A DNA stretch of 64,000 bases from Deinococcus taeanensis (GCF_020229735.1 NZ_CP083455.1:523001-587000), one strand, 5' to 3'; shown: positions 17,761 to 28,525, counted from the stretch's first letter. Notes: generated by a model not told the origin, from the letters alone. Numbers and translations are program-made.

Positions 17761-18339
17761 TTACGCCGGGCCGTCACTGAGCAGATCGTGAAGCACGCGG
17801 GCCGTCATGCCCCAGATGTCATGGCCCTGCCAGGGGTAGCGGTACAGCGGCACCCGCGTGCCGTCCGGCAGGGTGCGCAGTTCGCGCGTCAGGGGAGCGG
17901 CGCGCAGGTCCGCCAGGGTGGGCATCAGCAGCTGTGCGACTTCCGCCGTGAGGACCAGCGCCGGCTGCGCCGGAATGCGGGCCAGGACCGGTGTGACGTG
18001 AAACCCGGCGGGCGTGAACACATCATCAAGTTCACCCAGAACCGTGACCTGCGCCGGGTCGAGCTCCACCTCCTCGTGCGCTTCGCGCAGCGCCGCCTGA
18101 ACCGGCGTCTCCCCGCGCTCCAGGCTTCCGCCGGGAAAGCTGATCTGGCCCTTGTGGGTGGGCAGATCGGCGGAGCGCACAGTGAGCAGGACCCGCGCCT
18201 CGACTTCTCGCGTAAGTCCCACGAGCACGGCGGCGCGGCGGTACTCCGGCAGGTGCAGGGGCCGGCGTTCCCTGGCCCCCAGCCACACCGTCCAGGGATC
18301 GGCCAGGGCGGTGTCCAGCCCGTCGTGAGCGCCGCTCAC
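17761..18339 (-). CDS. Nudix hydrolase (CoA pyrophosphatase type)
   Basis: 192 residues. Full Nudix box [24 protein letters not shown] (Gly at about 69, REAHEE at about 85-90) preceded by [10 protein letters not shown], the arrangement of the CoA diphosphatase (NudL/YeaB) subgroup. The family hydrolyses nucleoside diphosphates linked to a moiety, using Mg2+. Its GTG start overlaps the mazG stop (GTGA), so both form a nucleotide-sanitation pair. Substrate is inferred only from the subgroup pattern. Confidence 0.88.
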   Translation of the reverse strand: MSGAHDGLDTALADPWTVWLGARERRPLHLPEYRRAAVLVGLTREVEARVLLTVRSADLPTHKGQISFPGGSLERGETPVQAALREAHEEVELDPAQVTVLGELDDVFTPAGFHVTPVLARIPAQPALVLTAEVAQLLMPTLADLRAAPLTRELRTLPDGTRVPLYRYPWQGHDIWGMTARVLHDLLSDGPA

Positions 18340-18989
18340 GCTTCGCTTGCCCCCAGGTCATCTGGCAGGGCCTGCAGGGCGGCCAGCGTGTGGTCCCGCA
18401 GCGCCAGTTCAGCGTTCACTTCGCAGGTCCGCGCCCACTTGACCACCGCTGCCAGAACGGCCGCGACGTCCCCTGGTGTGCCGGCGGCGGCCTGAACTGC
18501 GTTCAGCAGCGCGGCGCGGGCGGCTTCCGGACTGCCTGCGGGCGTCCCGGCCAGTTTCTGGCTCTGCGCTTCGCGCGTCAGGGCGCCCAGCCCGGCTGGA
18601 ACCCGGTCCACCGCACGCCGCGTCCGGCCGCCACGTTCGGCCGCCTTGATCGCCTGCCAGTTGCGCACGACGTCCGCGCTGCCCCCGACCGTCACGTCAC
18701 CGAAGACGTGCGGGTGCCGGCGCACCAGTTTGCGCACGATGGCCCCCTCCACGTCCGTGTACGAGAAGGTGCCTTCCTCCTCGGCGATCACGCTGTGAAA
18801 GGCCACCTGCAGCAGCACGTCGCCCAGTTCGTCGGCCAGTTCGGCGCGGTCCGGGCGGCTGACCGCGTCGGCCGCCTCAGCCGCTTCCTCCAGCAGGTAG
18901 GGACGCAGGGACTCGTGGGTCTGTTCCTGATCCCAGGGGCAACCGCCGGGCGCGCGCAGGCGCCGCATGATGGAGAGGAGATCCTGCAT
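18336..18989 (-). CDS. mazG: Nucleoside triphosphate pyrophosphohydrolase MazG
   Basis: 217 residues, shorter than the duplicated E. coli protein (about 260) but with the full N-terminal MazG domain: [20 protein letters not shown] (17-36), [17 protein letters not shown] (about 50-66) and RHPHVFGD. These carry the Glu/Asp metal ligands (EExxE...ExxD). It converts NTPs or dNTPs to monophosphates plus pyrophosphate, removing damaged nucleotides. The ATG at 18989 follows a TACAGT -10 by 6 nt. Translationally coupled to the Nudix gene. Confidence 0.92.
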   Translation of the reverse strand: MQDLLSIMRRLRAPGGCPWDQEQTHESLRPYLLEEAAEAADAVSRPDRAELADELGDVLLQVAFHSVIAEEEGTFSYTDVEGAIVRKLVRRHPHVFGDVTVGGSADVVRNWQAIKAAERGGRTRRAVDRVPAGLGALTREAQSQKLAGTPAGSPEAARAALLNAVQAAAGTPGDVAAVLAAVVKWARTCEVNAELALRDHTLAALQALPDDLGASEA

Positions 18990-18995
18990 TCGCCC

Positions 18996-19001
18996 ACTGT
19001 A
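18996..19001 (-). promoter_or_regulatory. -10 element TACAGT of mazG-nudix (leaderless)
   Basis: Minus-strand TACAGT, 6-nt spacer, ATG at 18989. Confidence 0.6.
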
Positions 19002-19086
19002 GCGGCCGGACCCGGGCGGCCTCCGCTGCGGGCGGGCTCACGCTCGCTTCACGCTCCGTCAGGTGAGGTGTGATGCACTGGCACGC

Positions 19087-19548
19087 ATGACTCTTCTGAC
19101 CCGAACGGCGCTCGTCGCGCCCCTGCTGGCTCTGGGGGCCGCCGCGCAGGCGGCGCCGGCCAGCTGGACCGCGCAGCGTTTGTCCACGGCCACGTACGTG
19201 ATTCTCGACCCGGTGATCGAGGGCAACCAGAAGCTCGTCAGTGCCGATCAGCGCCGCAGCATCCTGGACGCCATGGTGCGCGACAGCGGCGGCGCCCTGA
19301 AACGCCGCTATCCGCAGGCGACCATCAGTGCCGGCCCAAGTGCCCGGGCCATTCAGGTGCGCCCGGTGTTCGTGGCGCCCAGCGCTCTCGTGCCCTGGAA
19401 CAAGCTGGGCGCCCGGCTGGAATTCAGCACGCCCGACGGGCAGAAGGTCACCCTGAGCGAATCGTTTGGCATCAGTGTGCTGCTGCGTTACCGTGCGGAA
19501 TTCGTGAATTACATGTACGACCAGCTCGCCCAGCGCCTGCCGCGCTGA
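19087..19548 (+). CDS. Secreted hypothetical protein
   Basis: 153 residues. Signal peptide MTLLTRTALVAPLLALGAAAQA with an AxA-type cleavage site. The mature part (about 130 residues) has mixed alpha/beta character: SADQRRSILDAMVRDSGGALKRRY, then AIQVRPVFVAPSALVPWNKLGARLEF, resembling periplasmic proteins that compute on an outer-membrane or lipoprotein-like fold. No family recognised. An in-frame upstream GTG at 19063 would spoil the signal peptide. Single gene, between divergent mazG and the SDR gene. Confidence 0.75.
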   Translation: MTLLTRTALVAPLLALGAAAQAAPASWTAQRLSTATYVILDPVIEGNQKLVSADQRRSILDAMVRDSGGALKRRYPQATISAGPSARAIQVRPVFVAPSALVPWNKLGARLEFSTPDGQKVTLSESFGISVLLRYRAEFVNYMYDQLAQRLPR

Positions 19549-19668
19549 GCCCACAGCGGCTTTAAGCGGGGCCAGGCGCGCGACCCGATTTGGGCGGAGG
19601 GTCCGGTGAGTCTCCATGCAGTCTTCACACTGGCGCACTCTTTACACTGCCCGCCGCGGCGGCTGTGT

Positions 19669-19674
19669 TACGGT
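19669..19674 (+). promoter_or_regulatory. -10 element TACGGT of the SDR gene (leaderless)
   Basis: TACGGT, 7-nt spacer, ATG at 19682. Confidence 0.55.
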
Positions 19675-19681
19675 GCCGCGC

Positions 19682-20383
19682 ATGAGCCAGAAAAGTGCGT
19701 TCATCACCGGAGCCAGCAAAGGCATCGGTCACGCCGTTGCCCGCGCGCTGATTCAGGACGGGTACGCCGTGACCCTCACCAGCCGCAACGCGCAGGAGAT
19801 CGAGCAGGTGGCCCGTGAGCTCGGCGCCCAGGCGCGCGGCGTCGCCTGCGACGTGAAGGATCCTCAGGCGGTGCAGGCGGCCGTGGACGAGCACGTGCAG
19901 GCGTTCGGGGGCCTGGACGTGCTGTTCGTGAATGCCGGGGTGGGCCACTTCGGGAACGTCGCTGACCTGAGCATCGAGCAGTGGCAGGACGTGATCGACA
20001 CGAACCTCAGCGGCGCGTTCTACACCGTCAAGGCCGCCATTCCGGCCCTGAGCCGGCAGGGCGGGTACATCTTTACGCTCTCCAGCCTCGCCGGGAAGAA
20101 CCCCCTGCCGGGCGGCGGGGCGTACAACGCCAGCAAGTTCGGTCTGAACGGCCTGAGTGAAGTGCTGAACCTGGACCTGCGCGACCGGGGCATCAAGGTC
20201 ACGCAGATCATGCCGGGCAGTGTGGCCACGCACTTCAACGGTCACACGCCCGACGCCGACAAGGACGCCTGGAAGATCCAGCCGGAGGACCTCGCGCAGC
20301 TGACCGTGGACCTGCTGCACATGCCCGGGCGCACCCTGCCCAGCCGTGTGGAGGTCCGGCCCAGCCGCCCGCCGAAAAAATAG
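19682..20383 (+). CDS. Short-chain dehydrogenase/reductase
   Basis: 233 residues, classical SDR length. Cofactor motif TGASKGIG (9-16), structural NAG in FVNAGVGH (about 82-84), Ser in FTLSSLAG and the catalytic YxxxK in GAYNASKFG (about 147-151). It reduces or oxidises a carbonyl/hydroxyl with NAD(P)H; Arg in TSRNAQEI after beta-2 suggests NADPH. Substrate unknown. Start fixed by the -10 seven nt upstream. Ends with a Lys-rich tail and is followed by a strong terminator. Confidence 0.9.
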   Translation: MSQKSAFITGASKGIGHAVARALIQDGYAVTLTSRNAQEIEQVARELGAQARGVACDVKDPQAVQAAVDEHVQAFGGLDVLFVNAGVGHFGNVADLSIEQWQDVIDTNLSGAFYTVKAAIPALSRQGGYIFTLSSLAGKNPLPGGGAYNASKFGLNGLSEVLNLDLRDRGIKVTQIMPGSVATHFNGHTPDADKDAWKIQPEDLAQLTVDLLHMPGRTLPSRVEVRPSRPPKK

Positions 20384-20396
20384 ACAGGTGCCCGCC

Positions 20397-20441
20397 GGGC
20401 CAGCAGACCGGGGACGCCGGGTCTGCTGGCCCTCAGCTTTT
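20397..20441 (+). terminator. 13-bp perfect hairpin plus T-run between SDR and smpB
   Basis: GGGCCAGCAGACC / GGTCTGCTGGCCC with a 10-nt loop, followed by TCAGCTTTT. A smaller GGCC-GTTTCC-GGCC hairpin with TTTT follows directly. Confidence 0.85.
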
Positions 20442-20470
20442 GGCCGTTTCCGGCCTTTTGCCCGTCCTGC

Positions 20471-20476
20471 TAGAAT
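20471..20476 (+). promoter_or_regulatory. -10 element TAGAAT of smpB (leaderless, GTG start)
   Basis: TAGAAT, 6-nt spacer, GTG at 20483. No Shine-Dalgarno fits in the gap. Confidence 0.7.
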
Positions 20477-20482
20477 GCCCGG

Positions 20483-20905
20483 GTGTACACGAACCGCCGC
20501 GCTCATTACGAGTACGAACTGTTGGAGCGCTTCGAGGCGGGGATCAGCCTGACCGGCAGCGAGGTCAAGAGCGTACGCGCCGGCGGCGTGGACTTCCGCG
20601 ACGCCTTCGCGCGCCTGCACGGCGGCAATATTGATCTGGAAGGCCTGTACATCCCCACCTACAAGGAAGCGACGTACAACAACCACGAGCCGCGCCGCAC
20701 CCGCCGTCTCCTGCTGCACCGCGAGGAGATCAGCAAGGTCAAGCGCGGCCTGGAGCAGAAGGGCCTGACGCTGGTGCCCACCCGCCTGTACCAGAAGGGC
20801 CGGTACTTCAAGGTGGAGCTCGCCCTGGCCCGCGGCAAGAAACTGCACGACAAACGCCGCGCCGAGGCAGAGAAGACCGTTCGCCGGGAGCTGCGCGAAC
20901 TGTGA
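20483..20905 (+). CDS. smpB: SsrA-binding protein SmpB
   Basis: 140 residues, slightly short of the usual 150-160 at the C-terminal tail. Hallmarks: NRRAHYEYELLERFEAGISLTG (start), GSEVKSVRAGGVDFRDAFAR, YIPTYKEATYNNHEPRRTRRLLLHR (split here), and the Lys/Arg tail GKKLHDKRRAEAEKTVRREL that enters the A site. It brings tmRNA to stalled ribosomes. It heads an operon: its stop overlaps the GTG of the amidase-like gene. The ssrA RNA gene is not in this window. Confidence 0.95.
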   Translation: MYTNRRAHYEYELLERFEAGISLTGSEVKSVRAGGVDFRDAFARLHGGNIDLEGLYIPTYKEATYNNHEPRRTRRLLLHREEISKVKRGLEQKGLTLVPTRLYQKGRYFKVELALARGKKLHDKRRAEAEKTVRRELREL

Positions 20906-22275
20906 AGTTCACCCTCAGCCGGACCATCTGGACCGCCCTGGCCGGCAGCGTCCTGCTGATCAGCCTGGCCAGCGCGCAGATTGCGTTCTCCCGCCTGAAC
21001 CTCGCCGGCAAGGAGGTGCAGAGCATCCAGCTGTACGGCGCCGAGTACGCCAGCCAGAGCACCCTCAGCAGCCTGCTGAACGTCACTCAGGAAGACGGCC
21101 TGATCCGCGTGACCGGCCTGGGCCACACCCTGCTGCTTCCGCTCGATGAGAACCAGCAGCGCGCCACCACCGCCTTCAACACCGTGCAGCTGGACACCCG
21201 CCGCATTCAGGGCCGCACGGCGACCCTGGTGAACGGCAACCTGTACCTGCCCCTGGACACCCTGGCTGCCGGCCTGGGCGCCAGGTACCAGCAGGGCACC
21301 TTCACGGTGGCCTCGCCGCAGCTGAAGGGCGTCAGCAGCCGCGCCGGGCGCGACACCGACCGCCTCGTGCTGGACCTCAGCCGGGACGTGCAGGTGATCG
21401 ACGAGCAGCGCGGCGACCGCGTGGTCCTCACCCTCAAGGGCCTACAGGGTGAGGCGCGCAGGTACACCACGCGCGGCGCGTTCCTCCCGAGCGCGGAGGT
21501 GGCCAGGGCAGGAACAGACCTGACCGTCACCCTGCCAGTCACGCCCACCAGCGGGTACCGGGTGTTCAAGGTGGTGCGGACCAGCGGGGTGCGCGTCGTG
21601 GTGGACGCCGGTCCGGGTGTGCCCGTCAGCGCGCCGGAACTGCTCGCGCGCGTCACCAGCCCGCTGATTGTGCTGGACCCCGCCCAGGTGGAGGGCGTGG
21701 GCCGGGACGTCACCCTGGAGGTCGCGCGGCGCAGCGCTGAACTGCTCACCAAGTTCGGCTGGCAGGTGCGCGTCACCCGCGACACCAGCAGCGTCATGCC
21801 GCGCGACGAGGCGCTGAAACTCGCCCGGCAGAGCGACGTGTACCTCGCGCTGGACATGGGCCGTCTGCCCGGCGCCCGCCGCAGCGGCGTCACCGTGTAC
21901 GAACAGACCGGCCGGGCCAGCACGCAGCTGGTGAACACCCTGCGCGCCGGCAGCAGCGCGCCGTACAGCGGGCTGGTGGTGGCCGGTGCGGGCAGCACGC
22001 GCCGCCTGGGTGAACTGCTGCGCGGGGAACTCAAGGGCGGCGGCGTCACCGCCAGGCAGGAACGCACCACCCGCGTGCGCAGCCTGGGTGAGGCGCCCCA
22101 GGCGGCGCTCCTGCTGGAACTCGGCTGGGCGAACAACGCCGAGGACCTCGCCAAGCTCAGCATGGACGACCGCCTGAAGGTCCTGTCGGTGGCCGTGGCC
22201 CGCTCGGTTGCCACGTACCTGACCGCCCGCGCGAACAACAACGCGAACATCAGCGCGCAGGGAGCCGCACAGTGA
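20902..22275 (+). CDS. Degenerate N-acetylmuramoyl-L-alanine amidase-like protein
   Basis: 457 residues, GTG start overlapping smpB. Signal peptide ending ISLASAQ. Residues about 30-140 resemble a stalk/copper-amine-oxidase-N-like region (LVNGNLYLPLDTLAAGLG). About 150-215 is AMIN-like (RDTDRLVLDLSRDVQVI). From about 250 an Amidase_3 fold is recognisable (LIVLDPAQVEG, WQVRVTRDTSSVMPRDEALKLA, LLLELGWANNAEDL). The zinc site is lost: the usual DPGHGG reads DPAQVEG, the usual KE(K)D reads GRDV and SIHAN reads LALDMG. Only the ELG glutamate remains. It is therefore probably a non-catalytic envelope protein that binds peptidoglycan or regulates other hydrolases. Confidence 0.85.
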   Translation: MKFTLSRTIWTALAGSVLLISLASAQIAFSRLNLAGKEVQSIQLYGAEYASQSTLSSLLNVTQEDGLIRVTGLGHTLLLPLDENQQRATTAFNTVQLDTRRIQGRTATLVNGNLYLPLDTLAAGLGARYQQGTFTVASPQLKGVSSRAGRDTDRLVLDLSRDVQVIDEQRGDRVVLTLKGLQGEARRYTTRGAFLPSAEVARAGTDLTVTLPVTPTSGYRVFKVVRTSGVRVVVDAGPGVPVSAPELLARVTSPLIVLDPAQVEGVGRDVTLEVARRSAELLTKFGWQVRVTRDTSSVMPRDEALKLARQSDVYLALDMGRLPGARRSGVTVYEQTGRASTQLVNTLRAGSSAPYSGLVVAGAGSTRRLGELLRGELKGGGVTARQERTTRVRSLGEAPQAALLLELGWANNAEDLAKLSMDDRLKVLSVAVARSVATYLTARANNNANISAQGAAQ

Positions 22276-22823
22276 GTCTGCCCCGCAAGCTCTTCTCGCT
22301 GTTCAACGTGGTCTCCGCCGGGTTGCTCGTGGCCTCCGCGCTGGCCCTGCAGGCCGTGCAGCGCACGCCCCCCACCCCCGAACCACCCCGGCTGGAACTC
22401 ACGGAACGCAAGCGCCTGAAAGTCAAGGTGTACTTCACGGATACGCAGGTGCAGGCCCTGAAAGCCGAGACGCGCACCATTCAGGTGACGCAGACCAACC
22501 CGCGGGCCCTGGCGCAGGCCGCCGTGAACATCTGGGCGCAGGGGCCCTACGACAAGGCGTTCCTGGCCGTGGTGCCCAAAGGCACCGACGCACCCAAGGT
22601 GTACCTGCGCGGCCAGCATTACTTCGTGGACCTGCCCGGCGCCTACGCCGCGCTGCGGTACGGCGCCAGCGGCGAGCGCATGCTGCTGTGCACCCTGACC
22701 CGCACGCTGCTCGAGGAACGCGGGCAGGACGTGACGTTCATCCTGAACGGCCAACCGGCCGAACTGCTCGGCCGCATGGACCTCACCCAGCCGTACACCC
22801 GCGGGGACTGCGCCGACCAGTGA
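22272..22823 (+). CDS. GerMN-domain protein
   Basis: 183 residues, GTG start overlapping the previous stop (GTGA). One N-terminal membrane anchor (LFSLFNVVSAGLLVASALAL, about 8-27), a Pro-rich linker, then a GerMN-like domain (LKVKVYFTDTQVQAL; VYLRGQHYFVDLPGAYAALR; GERMLLCTLTRTLLEERGQD; VTFILNGQPAELLGRMDLTQ). GerMN domains occur in cell-envelope lipoproteins such as GerM and LpqB and are thought to bind peptidoglycan or proteins. Third gene of the smpB operon and likely an envelope partner of the amidase-like protein. Confidence 0.85.
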   Translation: MSLPRKLFSLFNVVSAGLLVASALALQAVQRTPPTPEPPRLELTERKRLKVKVYFTDTQVQALKAETRTIQVTQTNPRALAQAAVNIWAQGPYDKAFLAVVPKGTDAPKVYLRGQHYFVDLPGAYAALRYGASGERMLLCTLTRTLLEERGQDVTFILNGQPAELLGRMDLTQPYTRGDCADQ

Positions 22824-22913
22824 ACGCCGCGGCCACCCCCCATCTCTTTGCGCCGGGAGGCGAGGGCTGACCCACCGCCCGGCCCCCGGGCGGCCCGGTT
22901 GACCTGTTCCGTC

Positions 22914-25900
22914 ATGCTTCAGAGCGTCACCCTGCAAGGCTTCAAGAGTTTCGCCGACCGCACCCGCCTGGACTTCGGACCCGGCGTCAGCGCCGTGATC
23001 GGCCCGAACGGCAGCGGCAAAAGTAATGTCGTGGAAGCCATCCGCTGGGCCACGCACCAGGCGCGCGCGCGCGAACTGCGCGCCGGTCGCGGCACCGAGC
23101 TGATCTTCCACGGCAGTGGTGGCAAGGCGCCCCTGGGGCTCGCGGAAGTGCAGCTGGAACTTCTGACGCCCGCCGGCGAGCGCGTGAACCTCGCGCGGCG
23201 CGTGTACCGCGACGGCACCGGCGAACAGGACCTGAACGGCCGAGCGGCGCGCGCGCGGGATGTACAGGGCGCCCTGCGCGGCACCGGCCTGGGACCCGGC
23301 GGCCTGGCCGTGATCGGACAGGGTGAGGTGAGTGGCGTCGTTCAGGCCGAAGGCCGAACGCTGCTCGGGTACGTGCAGGAAGCCGCGGGACTGTCCCGCG
23401 CCGTCACTGCCCGTCAGGACACCGAAGCGCGGCTGCGCGAGGCGGACACGCACCTGGACGCCCTGCGGCTGCTGCTGAACGAACGTGAGGCTGCCCTGAC
23501 CCGGCTGGACCGCGCCGCGCAGGACGCCCGCACCCATCAGCACCTGACCCTACGCGTCCTGACCCTGGAAGACGCCCTGACACGCGAACGGCAGGCCGCT
23601 CTGGCCCGCGAGATCACTGCCGCCCGCGCCGAAGCCCAGAGCCTCGAGGCCCGCAGCGCCGTCCTGGCGGGCGAAGTGCAGGCCGCTGCAGCCGCCGTCG
23701 ACGCCGCCCGGGACGCCGCGCAGGACGCCCGGGCGCGCCGGGACGCCTACGCCGGGGCGCTTGACACGCTGCGCGCTGCCCGGGACGCCGCCGCGCAGGC
23801 CGAACGCTACCGCACGCACCTGGAGCTCGAACGCCAGACGCTGACCGCAGAACTCGAGGCGCTGCCCACCAGCCCCCCCGCACAGCCCGCCCCGGATCTG
23901 GGGGCGCTCGACGCCGCGCTGAACGCGGCGCGCACCCAGGCGGAAGCGGCCGAACGCCGCGCCCGGACCCTGGACGCCGACCTCAAACATGCCCGCGCTC
24001 TGGCTGCCCGCGCGGCCGAGGCCGCCGCCCGCCAGGACGCCAGCCGTGAAACGCTGCGCGCTGAGTTCGAGCGCGCCGAGGGCAACCTCACTCAGGCGCT
24101 GGAAGCCCTGGACGCCGCACGCGGCCGCCTGACGCACGCCCGCACGGCCCGTGAGCACGCCGAACGCGAGTACGCCACGCTGCGGGACACCCGTGAGAGC
24201 GCCGCGCAACGGGACCGGCATCTGCGCGGCGAGCTCACCCGCGTGAACGCCAGCGTCGCGCCGCTGCGCCGCGAACGCGACCGGCTGGAACAGACCCTCA
24301 ACTCCTACGCCCGCTACGGCGAGGGCGCCCGCAACGCCCTGCGCCTCGATCACCCCGGCATCGTGGGCTCCGTCGCGGACCTCCTCACCGTGCCCGCCGA
24401 GTACGAGGTCGCGCTGGGCGCCGCGCTCGGCCGGCGCCTGGAACAGGTGGTCGTGCAGCGCGCCGATCACGCCCGTGAGATCATCGACGAACTCAAACGT
24501 GTGGGGGGCCGCGCCACGTTCCTCCCGCTGGACCTCATCCGCGCCCGGCCGCGCCGTGACGCGAGCCTGCTGCGGGAGGCCGGCGTGATCGGCAACCTGG
24601 CTGACCTGTGCCCCAGCGACCCGCCCCTTGTGGCCGAGAGTATCCTCGCCGACACCCTCGTCGTGCGGGACCTGCGCGCCGCCAACCAGCTGGCCCGCAC
24701 GCACGCCAGCCGCCCGCGCCTCGTCACGCTGGACGGCGAACTTGTGGAACCCGGCGGCGCCATCACCGGCGGCCGGACGCGCGACACCGGCAGCGGCGTC
24801 CTGGGTGACCAGCGCCGCTTCCAGGAACTCGACGCTGAACTGGAGGACGCCGACCACCAGCACGCGCGCCTGAACGCCGAACTGAAGGCGGTGGAGTCCA
24901 CCCTGGCCGCCACGGCAGACCGGCACGACGTCCTCCTTGCTGCCCGCGAGCGCGCCGCGCAGGAAGAAACCGCCGCCGAACGCCGCGTTACCGAACTGGC
25001 TGCCCAGACCCGCAGCCTCCAGGCGCACCACGACCGCCTCGCCGCCCGCCTGGGCCCGGAAACGCCGGACCTGCCTGCCTCCGCGGGGCCCCTGCCGGAC
25101 GTCGACGCCCTGGAGGCGCAGCTGCGCGCCGCCCGGGACGCCGCCGAACAGGGCCGCGGCGCCGAACGCACCGCCGCCGAAACCCTCGCCCTGGCCCGCG
25201 AGGCGGACGCCGCGTGGCGCGCCTACCGCACCGGCCGCGCCCGCGCGGGCGACCTGCGCGCCCGCCTGGACACCAACGCCACGTCCCTGGCCGCCCAGGA
25301 CGCCGCCCTCACGGCTGCGCGCGCCGAGGTCAGCCGCCGCGAAACGGCGCTCGGCACCCTGGACGAGCACGAGTTCGCCCGCGCCGAGTTCACCCGCGAG
25401 CAGGCCGCGCAGACCTACGCCACTCTGATCGGCACGCAGAACAAGGCCCGCGCCCGTCTGGAAGACCTGCGGCTGCTGATCGCCCGGCGCGAAGGCAGCC
25501 TGGCCCCCATTCCCGACGGCTGCCTGCCCCCCGGCACGCCCCGCGAGTGGACCGCCGAGCTGGGCCGCGTCCGCGCCGCCCTGGACGCCCTCGGGCCGGT
25601 GAATGCCCGCGCCGAGGCAGACCACGCGGCGGCACAGGCGGTGCTGGACGCCCAGCGCGCCGAGCTGCACGACGCCGAGGCTGCCGCCACCGAACTGCGC
25701 GCCCACCTGCATGACCTGGAGACGGCTGAAGGCCACGCCACGAACGCTGCTTTCGACCGGGTGAACGCCGCGTTCCGCGAGTACAGCGCCGAACTGCTCG
25801 GCGGGCAGGGCGAACTCGAACGTGAACTTGACGATCAGGGCCGGCTGCGCGGCCTGCGCCTCGCGGTGCAGCCCCGGGGGAAACGCACCCGCTCCATGAC

Positions 25901-26219
25901 CCTGCTCTCCGCCGGGGAACGCACCATGGCCGGCCTGGGCTTCCTGTTTGCGCTGAACCACGCGGGAGGCGAAGGCAGCGCCGGTGGCCTTCCCCTGGCC
26001 GTTCTCGACGAGGTTGACGCCCCCCTGGACGAGGCGAACATCCGGCGTTTCACTGCCTTCCTGAGCCTGTTCGCGGCGCGGGGCGCGCAGTTCCTGCTCG
26101 TGACCCACCAGAAGGCCACCATGGAAATCGCGCACGCCCTGTGGGGCGTCACCACCGACCAGACGGGCGCCAGCCGCGTCCTGAGCATCAAACAGCACGA
26201 CGACGCCCGCGCCGGCTAG
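22914..26219 (+). CDS. smc: Chromosome segregation ATPase SMC
   Basis: 1101 residues. N-terminal Walker A GPNGSGKS (30-37), then Q-loop region and a long Ala/Arg/Glu-rich coiled coil (about 160-430). The hinge lies around 440-600 (DHPGIVGSVADLLTVPAEYE; GELVEPGGAITGGRTRD), followed by the second coiled coil and the head half with signature LLSAGERTMAGLGFLFAL (about 997) and Walker B LAVLDEVDAPLDEAN (about 1027). The signature has LSAGE rather than LSGGE. SMC with ScpA/B loads at origins and organises the chromosome; scpA/B are not here. The ATG at 22914 begins the conserved SVTLQGFKSFADRT. Confidence 0.95.
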   Translation: MLQSVTLQGFKSFADRTRLDFGPGVSAVIGPNGSGKSNVVEAIRWATHQARARELRAGRGTELIFHGSGGKAPLGLAEVQLELLTPAGERVNLARRVYRDGTGEQDLNGRAARARDVQGALRGTGLGPGGLAVIGQGEVSGVVQAEGRTLLGYVQEAAGLSRAVTARQDTEARLREADTHLDALRLLLNEREAALTRLDRAAQDARTHQHLTLRVLTLEDALTRERQAALAREITAARAEAQSLEARSAVLAGEVQAAAAAVDAARDAAQDARARRDAYAGALDTLRAARDAAAQAERYRTHLELERQTLTAELEALPTSPPAQPAPDLGALDAALNAARTQAEAAERRARTLDADLKHARALAARAAEAAARQDASRETLRAEFERAEGNLTQALEALDAARGRLTHARTAREHAEREYATLRDTRESAAQRDRHLRGELTRVNASVAPLRRERDRLEQTLNSYARYGEGARNALRLDHPGIVGSVADLLTVPAEYEVALGAALGRRLEQVVVQRADHAREIIDELKRVGGRATFLPLDLIRARPRRDASLLREAGVIGNLADLCPSDPPLVAESILADTLVVRDLRAANQLARTHASRPRLVTLDGELVEPGGAITGGRTRDTGSGVLGDQRRFQELDAELEDADHQHARLNAELKAVESTLAATADRHDVLLAARERAAQEETAAERRVTELAAQTRSLQAHHDRLAARLGPETPDLPASAGPLPDVDALEAQLRAARDAAEQGRGAERTAAETLALAREADAAWRAYRTGRARAGDLRARLDTNATSLAAQDAALTAARAEVSRRETALGTLDEHEFARAEFTREQAAQTYATLIGTQNKARARLEDLRLLIARREGSLAPIPDGCLPPGTPREWTAELGRVRAALDALGPVNARAEADHAAAQAVLDAQRAELHDAEAAATELRAHLHDLETAEGHATNAAFDRVNAAFREYSAELLGGQGELERELDDQGRLRGLRLAVQPRGKRTRSMTLLSAGERTMAGLGFLFALNHAGGEGSAGGLPLAVLDEVDAPLDEANIRRFTAFLSLFAARGAQFLLVTHQKATMEIAHALWGVTTDQTGASRVLSIKQHDDARAG

Positions 26220-26609
26220 AGAAGACTCCGGCAGTTGCGCAGTGGAGGAGCAGGCCCCGGCTGCCAGGGCCACGCGACGCCGCTGGAACACAGCCGACAT
26301 TCCCGCACAGCGGCTGCTGAAGGGCGCGCCGGGTGGGCGCCACGCGGCCAGAGTAGAGAAGTGACAGTCGCAATAATCGGCGGTCTGCTTTGCCCGCGAA
26401 CCCCTGACCGGGCGGAGACACCGCACGCAACGGCAGAACCTGGCGAGCCTGCCGCTCGTCCGGCCGCCAACACCCATGACGCCGGGCTGAAGCGCAGCAG
26501 GTCCGGTCCCCGGTCAGCGGAGCTGGCCGCCCCTACGCCGCATGAGGGAAGGACGACTGCGCTCTTTGCACAGTGGTGTGCCGGTCGCGGCGCGTGGCAT
26601 GCTTGGGGT
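26220..26609. other. Intergenic region between smc and the NTF2-like gene
   Basis: Nothing supported: no start signals, no T-run terminator, no repeats noticed. Only the -10 for the downstream gene (26598-26603) was seen. Confidence 0.5.
26598..26603 (+). promoter_or_regulatory. -10-like CATGCT of the NTF2-like gene
   Basis: CATGCT, 6-nt spacer, ATG at 26610. One mismatch to TANNNT; supports the short start. Confidence 0.45.
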
Positions 26610-26999
26610 ATGAACACGGTCCCTCCCCCCACGCCTCAGGAGGCGCTGAGTGCGTTCCTGACGCACTGGCAGGGCGGGCAGTACCGCGCGATGGCCGAGG
26701 CGCTGCCCGCGAGAATCTTTCCGAAAGGCCGCCGCAGTGTGCGTCAGGTGCGCCGGGCGTACCCGGGCACGCTCAGTGACTTCAGTATTCTCTCTGCGCG
26801 GGATACGGACCCGGCAGCCACGAACGTGGACGTGCAGGTGCTCTGGCGGCAACGGGGCGGGCTGGAACTCGGTCGGATGCGGTACCGCATGGTGTACGTG
26901 GACCTTGATGACCAGCCGCTGGCGCGGCACCATCCGGGCGGGCAGTGGAAGCCGTTCGCGACGTACACGCTGCCCGTTCCGAAACCCCTGCGTGCCTGA
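26610..26999 (+). CDS. NTF2/SnoaL-like small protein
   Basis: 129 residues. The N-terminal helix TPQEALSAFLTHWQGGQYRAMAEAL and the later beta-strand alternation (VDVQVLWRQRGGLELGRMRYRMVYVDLDDQP; WKPFATYTLPVP) have the pattern of an alpha+beta-barrel NTF2-like protein. Such proteins serve as small-molecule isomerases, hydratases or structural subunits; no catalytic residues can be assigned. A longer in-frame start exists but its extra 125 residues are low-complexity and precede the -10. Followed by a shared terminator. Confidence 0.65.
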   Translation: MNTVPPPTPQEALSAFLTHWQGGQYRAMAEALPARIFPKGRRSVRQVRRAYPGTLSDFSILSARDTDPAATNVDVQVLWRQRGGLELGRMRYRMVYVDLDDQPLARHHPGGQWKPFATYTLPVPKPLRA

Positions 27000-27024
27000 G
27001 GCGCGGCTCTGAAGTGAGCGGCAC

Positions 27025-27058
27025 GCAGGCGGTCCGGACGTTATCCCGGACCGCCTGC
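27025..27058. terminator. Bidirectional hairpin between NTF2-like and amylase genes
   Basis: GCAGGCGGTCCGG / CCGGACCGCCTGC, 13 perfect bp, 8-nt loop, between two convergent genes. No T-run on either side. Confidence 0.65.
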
Positions 27059-27070
27059 ACGTGAGCACAT

Positions 27071-28525
<1,455 letters not shown>

